NCBI GenBank assembly: GCA_036873135.1
Contig: JAPTYO010000009.1
Span: 23,767,756-23,831,755, forward strand
Source of the DNA: Clarkia xantiana subsp. parviflora
Lineage: Eukaryota > Streptophyta > Magnoliopsida > Myrtales > Onagraceae
Direction of reading: 5' to 3'
Length of the DNA stretch: 64,000 nucleotides
Shown here: piece by piece, positions 33,965 to 43,632 of the stretch
How positions within the stretch are numbered: the first letter of the stretch is position 1
Layout: each line of letters starts with the position of its first letter
Notes under the pieces: generated by a model
What the model was told of the DNA's origin: nothing
Databases searched by the model: none
Seen by the model: the letters and a program-made list of their open reading frames with translations, nothing else
Position numbers and translations under genes: made by a program

Positions 33965-35161
33965 GTTTACAGATTTGATGATATTGAAAATATCGGTTAG
34001 GTGAAAGGAATGGACGATATACAGGTGATGAACTACTTTCATTCTTGGTGTTTTGTTTAGTTATTTATGGGGTTAAACATTATGGATCCAATTAGATGTG
34101 CATTTAGGTAAATTTTCTTATTGCTTCCTGCAAAGTATGACCAGAATGAAACACATCCAGTGTTCCCATATCTGGAAAAAAATATTCTATTTTATTTTTG
34201 GTTGGTGATTTCTAGGATGAACATGTAAATGTGGTTGAATTTACTGAAGCCGTTTATTTCTAGACCAATTCTTAAGATCATAAATTTAATGAGAACAATT
34301 AACCATACATTTCATAATTCTTGGTTACTTTTGAAGATTGTTCTAACCATCATTTACTTACAGGTTAGGTGAAAGAAATAATAACTACGACTCAGAAGCC
34401 ATGCTATACAAAGAATTTACCGATTTCTGGATGGCTGATGGAGCTGGACTAACACACAATACTTTGGAACTTCTACATTTTTTTGTTGTTGATATATTTA
34501 CATTGCTTTCGCAAGTTCAGACGGGGAGCGTTAAAGTTAAAGTCCTCCCCAAGGCGGCGTCTCCGGCGGGTTTCGACCTCGAGTCGCCCACGGGGAACAC
34601 AATTGGAACTTCTACATAAACTGGTAATTCCAACTATGTATAAAATGTATTATTGAAATATGAGCCATGTAAATCTAAACTGCCATGAGAATGGATAAAC
34701 AACAGGCAAAGCTTACTCCTTGAAACCAAAAAGAAACTAGATGGAATTCCAATTTTTCTCTCCACTTTCATAAACTGAGCGCATGTATTCTGAAGTCTAC
34801 TCACTTATAGCTACGATCCTCTAGATAACTCCATATCATGTTTGAAAATTTCATTTTTTTTTCTTAAACATGTTGAATTGACTAAAAAGATAACCGAGCA
34901 AGTAAAAATTATTGCTGTGAATGAAGATGACCTCACAGAGACAAGTTTATATGATGTAATTCCTCCTTATGATCAACCAAAAGCCCTTGGTAAGATTAAC
35001 AACGATGTTGAGCGCATCGCAGCTGGGTTACCTTGTGGAGATGAGGGGTTTCCGCTTATGTTTGCACGAAGGCTGCAATTGAAAAGGGAGATGCATCATG
35101 GATTGATGGAATGAGTAAGTATCTCTCATCAAATCCTTTATTTATGATTTTTTTTATCCCT
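33965..35161 (+). pseudogene. Unrecognised exon-like fragments, possibly captured
   Basis: Two stretches look like exons of unknown host genes. At about 34365-34470, after a TTACAG acceptor-like site, a frame reads NYDSEAMLYKEF and FWMADGAG. At about 34870-35110 a frame reads [16 protein letters not shown] and [14 protein letters not shown], then probably shifts to [14 protein letters not shown] before a GTAAGT donor-like site. The phrase GGTTAGGTGAAAG occurs at 33993 and 34364. I do not recognise the proteins. Stops and a frame change suggest non-functional copies. A Helitron 3' end at 48708 makes Helitron capture possible but unproven. Confidence 0.4.
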
Positions 35162-35170
35162 TTTATATTA

Positions 35171-36122
35171 TGATTAAGAACCTATGAAAGGTCTGAACTA
35201 TCACACATGTTAACGGGAGAGGTCTGAAATTTAAAAAGTTAATAACAGAGGTCTGAAATTTCAATTTTGTTGATTTGAGGTTTTCCGTCCATTTTTAGGG
35301 TTAAATTTAACAGAATTGTGTGAAATGACATTTTTGCCCCTTTAATATTTTGTTTTATTTAATATCTTATTTAAGGAAATGTGAAACGACAATTTTACCC
35401 CTAAAGTCAAACTAAAGCCACCCAACTCCGGCCACCACCACCCGACTCCGGCCACCACCACCCGACTCCGGCGACCACCACCTCGACTCCGACGACCACC
35501 ACCTCGGCTCCGGCGACCCGACTCCGACCACCACCTCAGCAAAAAAGCTCCGATCGGGGCCAAAAAGCTCCGATCGGGGCCAAAAAGCTCCGATCGGAGC
35601 TCTGTGGCTCCGACCAGAGCCTTTGGCTCCGATCGGAGCTTTTTTGGCTCCGATCGGAGTCCAATCGGGGCCGGTGGCTCCGATCGGAGCCCAATTGGGG
35701 CCGGTGGCTCTGATCGGAACCCAATCAGGGCCGGTGGCTCCGATCGGAGCCCAATCGGGGCCGGTGGCTCCGATCGGAGCCCAATCGGAGCCTTGGTGGT
35801 GGTTCGCCGGAGTACGGTGGTGGTCGCCGGAGTACGATTGGTGGTCGCCGGAGTACCGTGGTGGCTTCAAGGGCATTTTGGTCTTTTCACTCCAAGCATG
35901 TGAGGGGCACACTTGATAGAAGGACATTTTTGGAAATTTATTTTATTTCCGGTCACATGCCAAGCATGTGACCAACTTCCGTTAGTTTTAACGGAAAAAA
36001 CTAACGGAGACCGCTGTTATCAACAAAACAGAAATTTCATACCTCTGTTATTAACTTTTTAAATTTCAGACCTCTCTCATTAACATGGGTGATAGTTCAG
36101 ACATTTCATAGGTGCTTAACCC
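35171..36122. mobile_element. Non-autonomous MULE, 952 bp
   Basis: Long inverted ends: TTAAGAACCTATGAAAGG near 35174 is mirrored by the right end near 36119, with similarity continuing for about 100 bp. An exact 9-bp target duplication TTTATATTA flanks it (35162-35170 and 36123-36131). The interior has CCGGCGACCACCAC repeats on one arm, GGTGGTCGCCGG on the other, and multiple AGCTCCGATCGGAGC palindromes between. Reading frames on both strands are repeat artefacts; no transposase. Confidence 0.9.
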
Positions 36123-36131
36123 TTTATATTA

Positions 36132-37420
36132 CTTTGAGCGTTTTTGTAATATGATAAGCTCCAGTTTTTTATGATAAGCTCCAGTTCTTTATGTTTTGGC
36201 TGTTCTTTTAGACATGCATTTACAATCATATAATATGTTGTTAGACTTATGAAATAATTGCAGGTGGTCCGACATAACAAGATTCCAGATTTCTGTGACT
36301 CATCCAACTGAGGGATTCAAACTCATTTCTTAAGTAGATGCAACAAATTATGAATTTTTATTACTCCAACTAATTTATGTAAATTAAAACTTCTTTTGTA
36401 CAGTAATCATGATATAATGCACATCTTAATCTTGATGGACTGGATGAACTCTTCAACGTAGCTCAAGTATATCCATCTTCTTACTATTATACAATTATCT
36501 TGAAGTTTTAAGAGCCACTTCTACAATTATCAAAAAATTGTTATCTGTATGTAACAATTTTTTGTTTTGGCAATAAAAAATTATCTAATTATTATTTAGC
36601 ACAAACCAATTTCTCCTTAGTGTGTCTTGAATTTTGGTGGTTAAACAAGCTACTGCATTATTAATTTTATTTTATAGACAATATCAACGTATGATCCATG
36701 AATTTGGCAGATATTTAATAGCAGCTCATTATAATGAAATGTGAAGCAAAGATGAGTTGGGATTCTCATAAGAAACCTATTCGCGCAAGTTAGGAATGAT
36801 GTGGGTTCGGATGGTAATGCTTCAGTACTCTTACTAACATCATCCATCTCACAATTGTAACATTCTATAAAGTTATCAATACAGTGAAAACTATACGATA
36901 TTAGAAAATGAAGTAATAATTTGGCGACATAATCAACAATACATTTTTTCATGTTTTGGCAATATTATGTTTTAAATGTAACCCAATTTTTGTTTCTTTA
37001 ATTTATAGATTAGATGGACCTTGATTTTATGAATTTAAGAGTAAAACGAATCCCGCATGCTTGAGTCATTATAACTGGATCTCATATTTATGGATGTTGA
37101 ATATGGCACATGGAAGGTTCGGAAGGATGGTGATTTGAACTCAAATTACAACGATGTTGAATATTGATCAGAATATTTGTGAGATTATTGCACATGTATA
37201 TATTGAATGCAGGTAAGAAAGTTGATCTGAAGGAGTCTGTATAGTTTCTCATTCCAATGTCTGTATGATAAACTTTGATGCTAATCAAAACAATCTTGAA
37301 ACAAGACAGTGTATTACTCTTACTTGGCCATATATTTCTCATGATAGTTGTAATATTTTTCAGTTGCATAAATAATAGTTGGACTCATATTTCAATAATA
37401 TATTTATACTTTTAAAATGT
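36132..37420. other. AT-rich sequence, nothing recognised
   Basis: No coherent protein, LTR or terminal repeats. A few acceptor-like TTGCAG sites (for example 36262) suggest old intron-exon debris. Confidence 0.35.
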
Positions 37421-38076
37421 TATTATTTAGGGTTAAGAACACAATAGGGGCCTGAATGTTTGCCCATGTTGCCAAAAGGGGTCTGAATTGAAAAAACGTA
37501 TTATTAAGGGTCTGAATTTTGAGTTTTGTGTATAAGTGAGGTCTCCGTCTATTTTTTCTGTTAAAAGTGACGGAAAGTGGTCACATGCCAAGCATGTGAC
37601 CGAAAATAATTTGAAAACCCGAAAATGCCATTTGACCAGAGTGTGTCCTCACATATTTGACCTAAAAAGACGAAAATACCCTTTAAGCCACAGCTCCGGC
37701 GACCACCACACGGCTCCGGCGACCACCACCCATCTCCGGCGACCACCACCCATCTCCGGCGACCCTAACCTCCCTCCAGCGACCCAAAAAAGCTCCAATC
37801 GGAGTTCCAGAGCTCCGATTGGGAGCTCTGGAGCTCCGGTCGGAGCTCTGGAACTCCGATCGAAGCTTTTTTGGGTCGCCGGAGGGGGTTTTGGTCGCCG
37901 GAGCTGGGGTGGTGGTCGCCGGAGCTGGGGTGGTGGTCGCCGGAGCTGGGGTGGTGGTCGCCGGAGCTGGGGTGGTGGTCGGTGGTGGTGGCTGTGGTGG
38001 CCTTAGGGCATAATTAGTGTGCAAGGGTATTTTAGACATTTCACATTTCATTAATTAAACTGATAAATTGTATAAT

Positions 38077-38081
38077 AATTG
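38077..38081. repeat. 5-bp target-site duplication of element 2 (left)
   Basis: AATTG matches AATTG at 48374-48378 after the 3' LTR. The unsplit relative at about 58418 has ATAATTACAAAAGGG at this place, confirming the empty site. Confidence 0.9.
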
Positions 38082-38855
38082 TGATGGATATACGCCCAAT
38101 TTGAACCCGTTGACTTCCGAATCGTTATATTTTTATCATCCCATTAATGATTGTAAATCGAAACTTCAACCCGAACACTTCGCGAGAGCACCAACGGCTC
38201 GGACGAGGCCGAAGCGCTCGTCCGGCCGAGTCAAACTCACCTAGGTGAGGTTGGGTGGCCACACCCGACCTCCCCTAGGGGAGATCGGGTCAGCCAACCC
38301 GATCTCCCCTAGGGGGGATGGGGTTGGCCAACCCCATCCTCCCTAGGAGGGGTTGGGTGCCCTCACCCAACCCCTACCCTTGGGGATCGGATTTCCCTTC
38401 CCCCCAAGGGCCCCGGCACCATCCTTGGACTCCCATACTCGGTTTATTCCGCCTACCTTCTCCGTATCCTAAGATCTTAATTACGTGTTTAAAGGTTAAT
38501 TAACTGTGTTTAAAGGTTAACGATGTCATTAAGCCACCTTAATGACACCGTTGCCTATAAATACCCCACCTCCACTATTCATTTTATCATCTTGGCAATT
38601 TGGATAATTTTGCTCTGACATCTCTCTAGCCCGTACTGACTTAGGCATCGGAGAGGGTTCATCAGGCACCACCCCCCCCCCCCCCCCCTCTGTGCCTGGT
38701 ACTGCCCTATCTGCAGGGCGAAAGGAGAAGAGAAGCTAAGGAAGGAAGGACGCAAGCTAAGACAGCACAACCCGAGAGTACCGGATCCTCCACATCTCCA
38801 GTGAGGAACGAGATTTGAGTCGACCGCCCGTTGACCCTAATCTCGGAACCTAACA
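38082..38855 (+). repeat. 5' LTR of element 2 (774 bp)
   Basis: Nearly identical to the 3' LTR. Visible differences are a longer C-run in the hairpin loop, loss of about 17 bp (TTTATCTCTCTAAAAA in the 3' copy) and a few substitutions in the CCTAGGGGAGATCGGG palindromes. A TATA box (CCTATAAATACCCC) is near 38550. Confidence 0.93.
38663..38698 (+). other. Poly-C-loop hairpin in element 2 LTR
   Basis: CAGGCAC (38663-38669) pairs with GTGCCTG (38692-38698). The loop is a long C-run here but much shorter in the 3' LTR (48191-48216). It is followed by ATCTGCAGG. Confidence 0.75.
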
Positions 38856-38874
38856 CTTGGCGCCGTCAGTGGGC
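38856..38874 (+). other. Primer-binding-site-like sequence of element 2
   Basis: CTTGGCGCCGTCAGTGGGC follows the LTR end directly and shares TTGGCGCCGTC with elements 1 and 4. Confidence 0.7.
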
Positions 38875-38906
38875 TTCGGACAGAAAGCCTGGCCATAACA
38901 AGGGCA

Positions 38907-41501
38907 ATGACGAACAGCAGGGTGTCTAGGCACCACCGCCCACCAGGGGGCAATGGGCGAAGGAGAGAGCCTATACCCCCAGGAAGGCAGCCTAACCCTG
39001 GGAAACAGCCAATGCAACCAGAACCACAAGGAACCCCACAGCCTCCTCAACAGAACAACCAGGAGGGAGGACCCTCACGCCCAGCTGGGGCTGAGTCCTC
39101 CACAGCCTCAACCCCCCTGGCAAGAAGGCCACAGAGAGAAAGAGAACAACAGGGAGTGCCATCCCAGCACACGGCACCCCCTGAGGGATATTATTATGAG
39201 GCGCAACCCCAAGGGTACCCGTATGGGATGCCGGCCCAAAAGAATGGCAACCGCGCCCACACAACATACGCAAGGCCGGCATACACCCAGGGGACACACA
39301 CTGAAGCTCATGAAGAGGAACATATCCCAACGGAAGGGCATCACTCGCACCCTCGAGCAGGGCAGCGAGAGGAGCAAAGAAGAAATTACCAGGAGCCACC
39401 CCCAGAGGGAAGGCAACAATTCGTGCCTGCTAGGCAACAGCAGAGCGCAAGGGCTTACACCCCACTGGGGGAGGAAAGACAAGCAAGACCTCCAAGGAGG
39501 CAAGAATTCTATGAAGCACCCCAGCAGGGACACCAAGGATACACCTACAGTCCGTATCAATACGGACAAGGAATCCCGGCAAGCCCTATCTATAACTACG
39601 GAGGCTATCAGAGGAATTACACTCCGACACCAATATTGATCACTCCAGAAGAAATAGAGGCCATGATAACCCGGAAAATGAATGAGTCAAAGAAAACCAG
39701 CTTGCATTGTCTAAGTGACAAAACGAACCACCCTTTCACAAGGGAATTGGAGATGAACAGGGTGCCAGACTCCCTGCACACAGTGCAAATTGCAAAGTAC
39801 AATGGCAAGGGAGACCCCCTAGAGCATATTCAACAGCATGAGACCTCTCTATTTGGGAGGACCACTGATGAAAGGTACAAGGCACTCTTGTTCCCAAACA
39901 CCCTATCAGGGGTGGCCTCACACTGGTTCTTCAGCCTACCCTCTGAAAGCATCCACTCATGGGAGCAGCTAAAGGCGAAGTTTCTGCAGAGATATCTAGG
40001 GGAGAGGAAACTCCTCAAAGGAACAGGCTCCATCGATGATGTGAAACAAGAATATGACGAATCTCTGGCCAGTTACTACACTAGGTTCAATCAAAATATC
40101 GCAGACATCCAGGCCGACATCACTGAGGGTGAGATAATACGAGCCTTCATCAGAAACCTAGGCCGCTTCGGGTCCACACTGGCAGAAAAGATGGCCAAGA
40201 AGCCAGCAAGCACCTTAGAGGAGCTTGCAGGAAGAGTAAAAACTCATATAGACCTGGAGAGGCACAGGGCAAGTAAGAACGCCAAGATTCAAGCAGCCAA
40301 GGAAGACAATGCAAAGCCGAACAAAGGAAAGCCACCCCAGGCACCTCAGCACACAAGACAGCAGGAATGGCGTCCGCCCCAGCAAAGAAACCAAATGGGC
40401 GAACCACTAAAGGCCAGAGAAATAAATGTCATCAAGTTCGTTCCATTGAACGCCACTCCAGCTACTGTCCTCAAAGAGATGCGGAATCAGAAACTCTGGT
40501 CACCCCCTGCAAGATGGAGAGCCCCAATGGTGGGGAATCATAAGGACAGATGGTGTGACAACCATGAAGCTTACGGGCATGACACGAACGAATGCTTCAG
40601 CCTAAAGCTAAGCATCAACAATGCCATCCAAAGGGGAGAACTAAAGCAGTTCGTGGATCATGGGGGCAACAGCATGCAGCTAGGGCCATCACACAGAGAC
40701 AAGGGCAAAAGCAAAGTAGACTACAACCCTCCACCCAACAAGAGAGGAACCATAAACATGATACACGGAGGAGTAGCGTCAGGTGGCCCAACCGCTAATG
40801 CAAGGGAGGTTTACGCATCAAAACTGAGTTCAGTGCCAAGGTGGAGGAAAAGGCCACGAGAAGGAGAAGAGATGAAGATTGAATTCTCGGAGAAGGACAA
40901 GAGCCACATTGTCTTCCCACATGACGATGCGTTAGTCATCACAATAGACATTGATAATTTTGATGTAAAGCGAATATTAGTGGATGGGGGCAGCTCGGCT
41001 GACCTCCTAAGCTTGAGAGTCCTAGAAGAAATAGGGAAAACCAAGGCAGACATCAAACCAGTCAACTTCCCTCTAGTTGGCTTCTCAGGGGCAACAAGCT
41101 ACCCCCTGGGAATGATAACCCTGCCGGTGACCATGGGCCAAGGATGGACGCAGCTGAAGGTGAATGTTAACTTCTTGGTGGTTGAAAGCCTGGGAGCCTA
41201 CAATGGGATCCTAGGAAGGACAACCATAAACCCATATGAAATCGTGCCATCCACCGTACACCAGAAGTTGAAGTACATCACTGAGAATGGAGTCGGAGAA
41301 GTCCTGGGTGATCAACGCACTGCAAGGCAGTGCTACGTCAACTCCATGAGACGTGGATCACACGGGACAGACACAGTGGCAGTGGTCATGGTAGGAGCCA
41401 AACAAGATAGAAAGAAGAAGGGAAGGAGACAAAGGCAAGGAAAGATGAAGAAGGGAGTAGCACTCTGTCTGAGCAGGGCAGTTTTTTCAAACAGTGCCTA
41501 A
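38907..41501 (+). CDS. Element 2 Gag-protease polyprotein (864 aa)
   Basis: The ATG at 38907 lies shortly after the primer site. A Pro/Gln/Arg-rich, probably disordered N-terminus (1-240) is followed by a capsid-like domain (about 245-460) with HWFFSLP near 338 and IIRAFIRNL. A zinc knuckle WCDNHEAYGHDTNEC is near 548. A retropepsin-like domain follows, with [11 protein letters not shown] near 691 and [11 protein letters not shown] near 766. The catalytic triplet reads DGG rather than DTG or DSG, so activity is uncertain. A short basic tail ends at 41501, overlapping the next frame by 8 nt. The frame is otherwise intact over 2.6 kb, unlike element 1, so this is the better-preserved Gag. Confidence 0.85.
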   Translation: MTNSRVSRHHRPPGGNGRRREPIPPGRQPNPGKQPMQPEPQGTPQPPQQNNQEGGPSRPAGAESSTASTPLARRPQREREQQGVPSQHTAPPEGYYYEAQPQGYPYGMPAQKNGNRAHTTYARPAYTQGTHTEAHEEEHIPTEGHHSHPRAGQREEQRRNYQEPPPEGRQQFVPARQQQSARAYTPLGEERQARPPRRQEFYEAPQQGHQGYTYSPYQYGQGIPASPIYNYGGYQRNYTPTPILITPEEIEAMITRKMNESKKTSLHCLSDKTNHPFTRELEMNRVPDSLHTVQIAKYNGKGDPLEHIQQHETSLFGRTTDERYKALLFPNTLSGVASHWFFSLPSESIHSWEQLKAKFLQRYLGERKLLKGTGSIDDVKQEYDESLASYYTRFNQNIADIQADITEGEIIRAFIRNLGRFGSTLAEKMAKKPASTLEELAGRVKTHIDLERHRASKNAKIQAAKEDNAKPNKGKPPQAPQHTRQQEWRPPQQRNQMGEPLKAREINVIKFVPLNATPATVLKEMRNQKLWSPPARWRAPMVGNHKDRWCDNHEAYGHDTNECFSLKLSINNAIQRGELKQFVDHGGNSMQLGPSHRDKGKSKVDYNPPPNKRGTINMIHGGVASGGPTANAREVYASKLSSVPRWRKRPREGEEMKIEFSEKDKSHIVFPHDDALVITIDIDNFDVKRILVDGGSSADLLSLRVLEEIGKTKADIKPVNFPLVGFSGATSYPLGMITLPVTMGQGWTQLKVNVNFLVVESLGAYNGILGRTTINPYEIVPSTVHQKLKYITENGVGEVLGDQRTARQCYVNSMRRGSHGTDTVAVVMVGAKQDRKKKGRRQRQGKMKKGVALCLSRAVFSNSA

Positions 41502-42153
41502 AAGGAGACACATGAGCAAGGCTGTGAAGGTGACAGCCATACCTTGGCAGCCAGAAACCATAGAGGGGAAAAGAACAAGGGACTCCATCATAAGAGGCTT
41601 TCGGTACATTGATGATATCAAGCAAATGCCGCGGGAGCCAATATCAAGCTATTTCCAGAGATTCTCCAATTATGGTGCCAATATGGACATCACAAGAGGA
41701 GAAGCCGTCAAAGCATTCATTCGGAACATGCACCCAAACTCATTTGAGGCCTATGGAGGGCTTTATGAGATGGTCATGACGAGCACGATGAGAGAGCTCA
41801 AGGAAAAGCTAGACAAGGCGTTTGCAAAGGAGATGGAGCAAATGGATGAAGTCCCGGAGAAAGAAAGAGAGACTGACACACTGGGAGGAGGTGTAAACTT
41901 CACATTCACACCCCTTACAGTAAGCACAGAAGAAATTTTTCAGAAGTACCTCAAAGAGGAGCTACCCACATGCAGGGAGGAGGGCAAGGCCTTCCTAGGA
42001 AGAGATGCACAAGGATGGTGTGAGTACCATGGGACCTGGGGGCATCAAACCAACAACTGCATGGTGCTGAAGATAGAAGTGGAGGAAATGATTCACAATG
42101 GAGGCCTGAAGGAGTACGTGGCAACAGACAAATTGACCACCCCATATCCTTAG
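41494..42153 (+). CDS. Element 2 second Gag-like module (219 aa)
   Basis: This frame starts 8 nt before the Gag-protease stop, in another phase. It has ISSYFQRFSNYGANMDITRG and VKAFIRNM, matching the AFIRNL helix of the first Gag, then TMRELKEKLDKAF. It ends in a zinc knuckle WCEYHGTWGHQTNNC near residue 175 and GGLKEYVATD. It aligns with residues about 330-553 of the element 1 frame at 18473, where it is fused to the protease. A single ancestral Gag-protease-Gag' polyprotein is therefore likely, with a frameshift here. Whether a programmed frameshift joins them cannot be told. Confidence 0.8.
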   Translation: MPKRRHMSKAVKVTAIPWQPETIEGKRTRDSIIRGFRYIDDIKQMPREPISSYFQRFSNYGANMDITRGEAVKAFIRNMHPNSFEAYGGLYEMVMTSTMRELKEKLDKAFAKEMEQMDEVPEKERETDTLGGGVNFTFTPLTVSTEEIFQKYLKEELPTCREEGKAFLGRDAQGWCEYHGTWGHQTNNCMVLKIEVEEMIHNGGLKEYVATDKLTTPYP

Positions 42154-42416
42154 TTTCATATTTAGCACTTTACGTGTTCAAGCTTTCCAAGTTTTTCAAA
42201 AACAACTTTTGAGAAGGAGAACTCAAGAAGTTACTCCAACTCTACAACTATCTTTGATTTCCTCCAAAGGGTGTCTTGACCCACCCAAGGCACCCCATGT
42301 GTACAAAAAACATGAATGCTCTTAAGAGAGTAGGATTTCCTTCAAAGGCATTTTCCAATGAATGTGGTGATATAATCATGAAGTTATCCTTACACAGATA
42401 TGACTTCAAGTCAACG

Positions 42417-43250
42417 ACAGGTTCGACGCCCCAAGAGCGTATCTTGAGAGTAGTTCTTATACTACGACATTCGACGCCCCCAAGAGCGTATCTTGAGAGT
42501 AGTTCTTATACTACGACATTCGACGCCCCCAAGAGCGTATCTTGAGAGTAGTTTTCATACTACGACCTTCGACGCCCCCAAGAGCGTATCTTGAGAGTAG
42601 TGTTCATACTACGACCTTCGACGCCCCCAAGAGCGTATCTTGAGAGTAGTGTTCATACTACGACCTTCGACGCCCCCAAGAGCGTATCTTGAGAGTGGTT
42701 TCCAAAAACTACGAACTTCGACGCCCCTAGGAGCGTATCTTGAGAGTAGTGTTCATACTACGACCTTCGACGCCCCCAAGAGCGTATCTTGAGAGTAGTT
42801 ATTACACTACGACCTTCAACGCACCAAGAGCGTATCTTGAGAGTGGTTTCCAAAAACTACGAATTTCGACGGCCCCAGGAGCGTATCTTGAGGTAGATTT
42901 GCAACCTACCAGATTCGACGCCACCAAGAGCGTATCTTGAGGTAGAAAAAACACTACCAGATTCGATGCCCCAAAGAGCGTATCTTGAGGTAGATTTCAA
43001 ACTACCAGCTTCGACGCCCACCAGGAGCGTATCTTTGGTCTAACATGTGCCCTCCGGGAGCCTATCCTGCGAAACGTTAAGTGCCCTCCGAGAGCCTGTC
43101 TCGTGAACAGTTTTCGACGCCAACCAGGAGTATATCTCTGGTCTAACCTGTGCCCTCCGGGAGCCTATCCTGTGAAACGTTAAGTGCCCTCCGAGAGCCT
43201 GTCTCGTGATCAGATTCGACGCCCACCAAGAGCATATCTTTGGTCTAACA
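42417..43250 (+). repeat. 49-bp tandem array in element 2
   Basis: AAGAGCGTATCTTGAGAGTA preceded by TTCGACGCCCCC recurs at 42435, 42484, 42533 and 42582 (exactly 49 bp). It later degenerates into variants with CCTCCGGGAGCCTATCC inserts. It lies between the second Gag module and the antisense gene, the same place as the element 1 array, with unrelated sequence. Confidence 0.9.
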
Positions 43251-43632
43251 GTACCACGTATACCATTTAAAGGGTATCAGAAGAGATCATCGCACCATAC
43301 TAAGAAGGATCCCACGAGAAAGTAATTTCAAAGTAAAGTGTTATGAAGAACACATAATGTTTTTTCTTAATGAATTAGCAGGTATGGCATGAAGGAAAAC
43401 ACGAAAGAAGGATAAGTAAAGGAAACACACCAAGAGAAGAGTCCATAATCAAAGGGATATATACAAAAGCATGAGAAGTACCAATGTAAAGCCAAGTGAA
43501 CCACGTAGTCAACAGCACAGTACGACAAAGGAAAGCAACATCAAACCCCATAACAATCCCAAAAGATACTCAACCCATTAAAGGGGAGAAGGAGTACGGT
43601 CATATATACAAAGATAGCAAGATGTGGAAACA
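43251..43632. other. Element 2 spacer
   Basis: AT-rich, purine-biased, no protein recognised. Probably contains the 3' UTR of the antisense transcript. Confidence 0.4.

Noticed and set aside
35342..35927. Several overlapping open frames on both strands rich in Gly/Arg/Ser/Asp
   Set aside because: They are read-outs of the CCGGCGACCACC and AGCTCCGATCGGAGC repeats inside a MULE, with no start context or protein similarity.
37536..38051. Gly/Val-rich frames
   Set aside because: Same repeat artefact in the MULE at 37430.
38318..38503. Short Pro-rich frame present in both LTRs of element 2
   Set aside because: Lies in the LTR upstream of the TATA box and within CCTAGG palindromes; no support as a gene.
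42417..43250. Regularly spaced direct repeats resembling a CRISPR array
   Set aside because: Units are contiguous 49-bp tandem copies without unique spacers, inside a plant retrotransposon.
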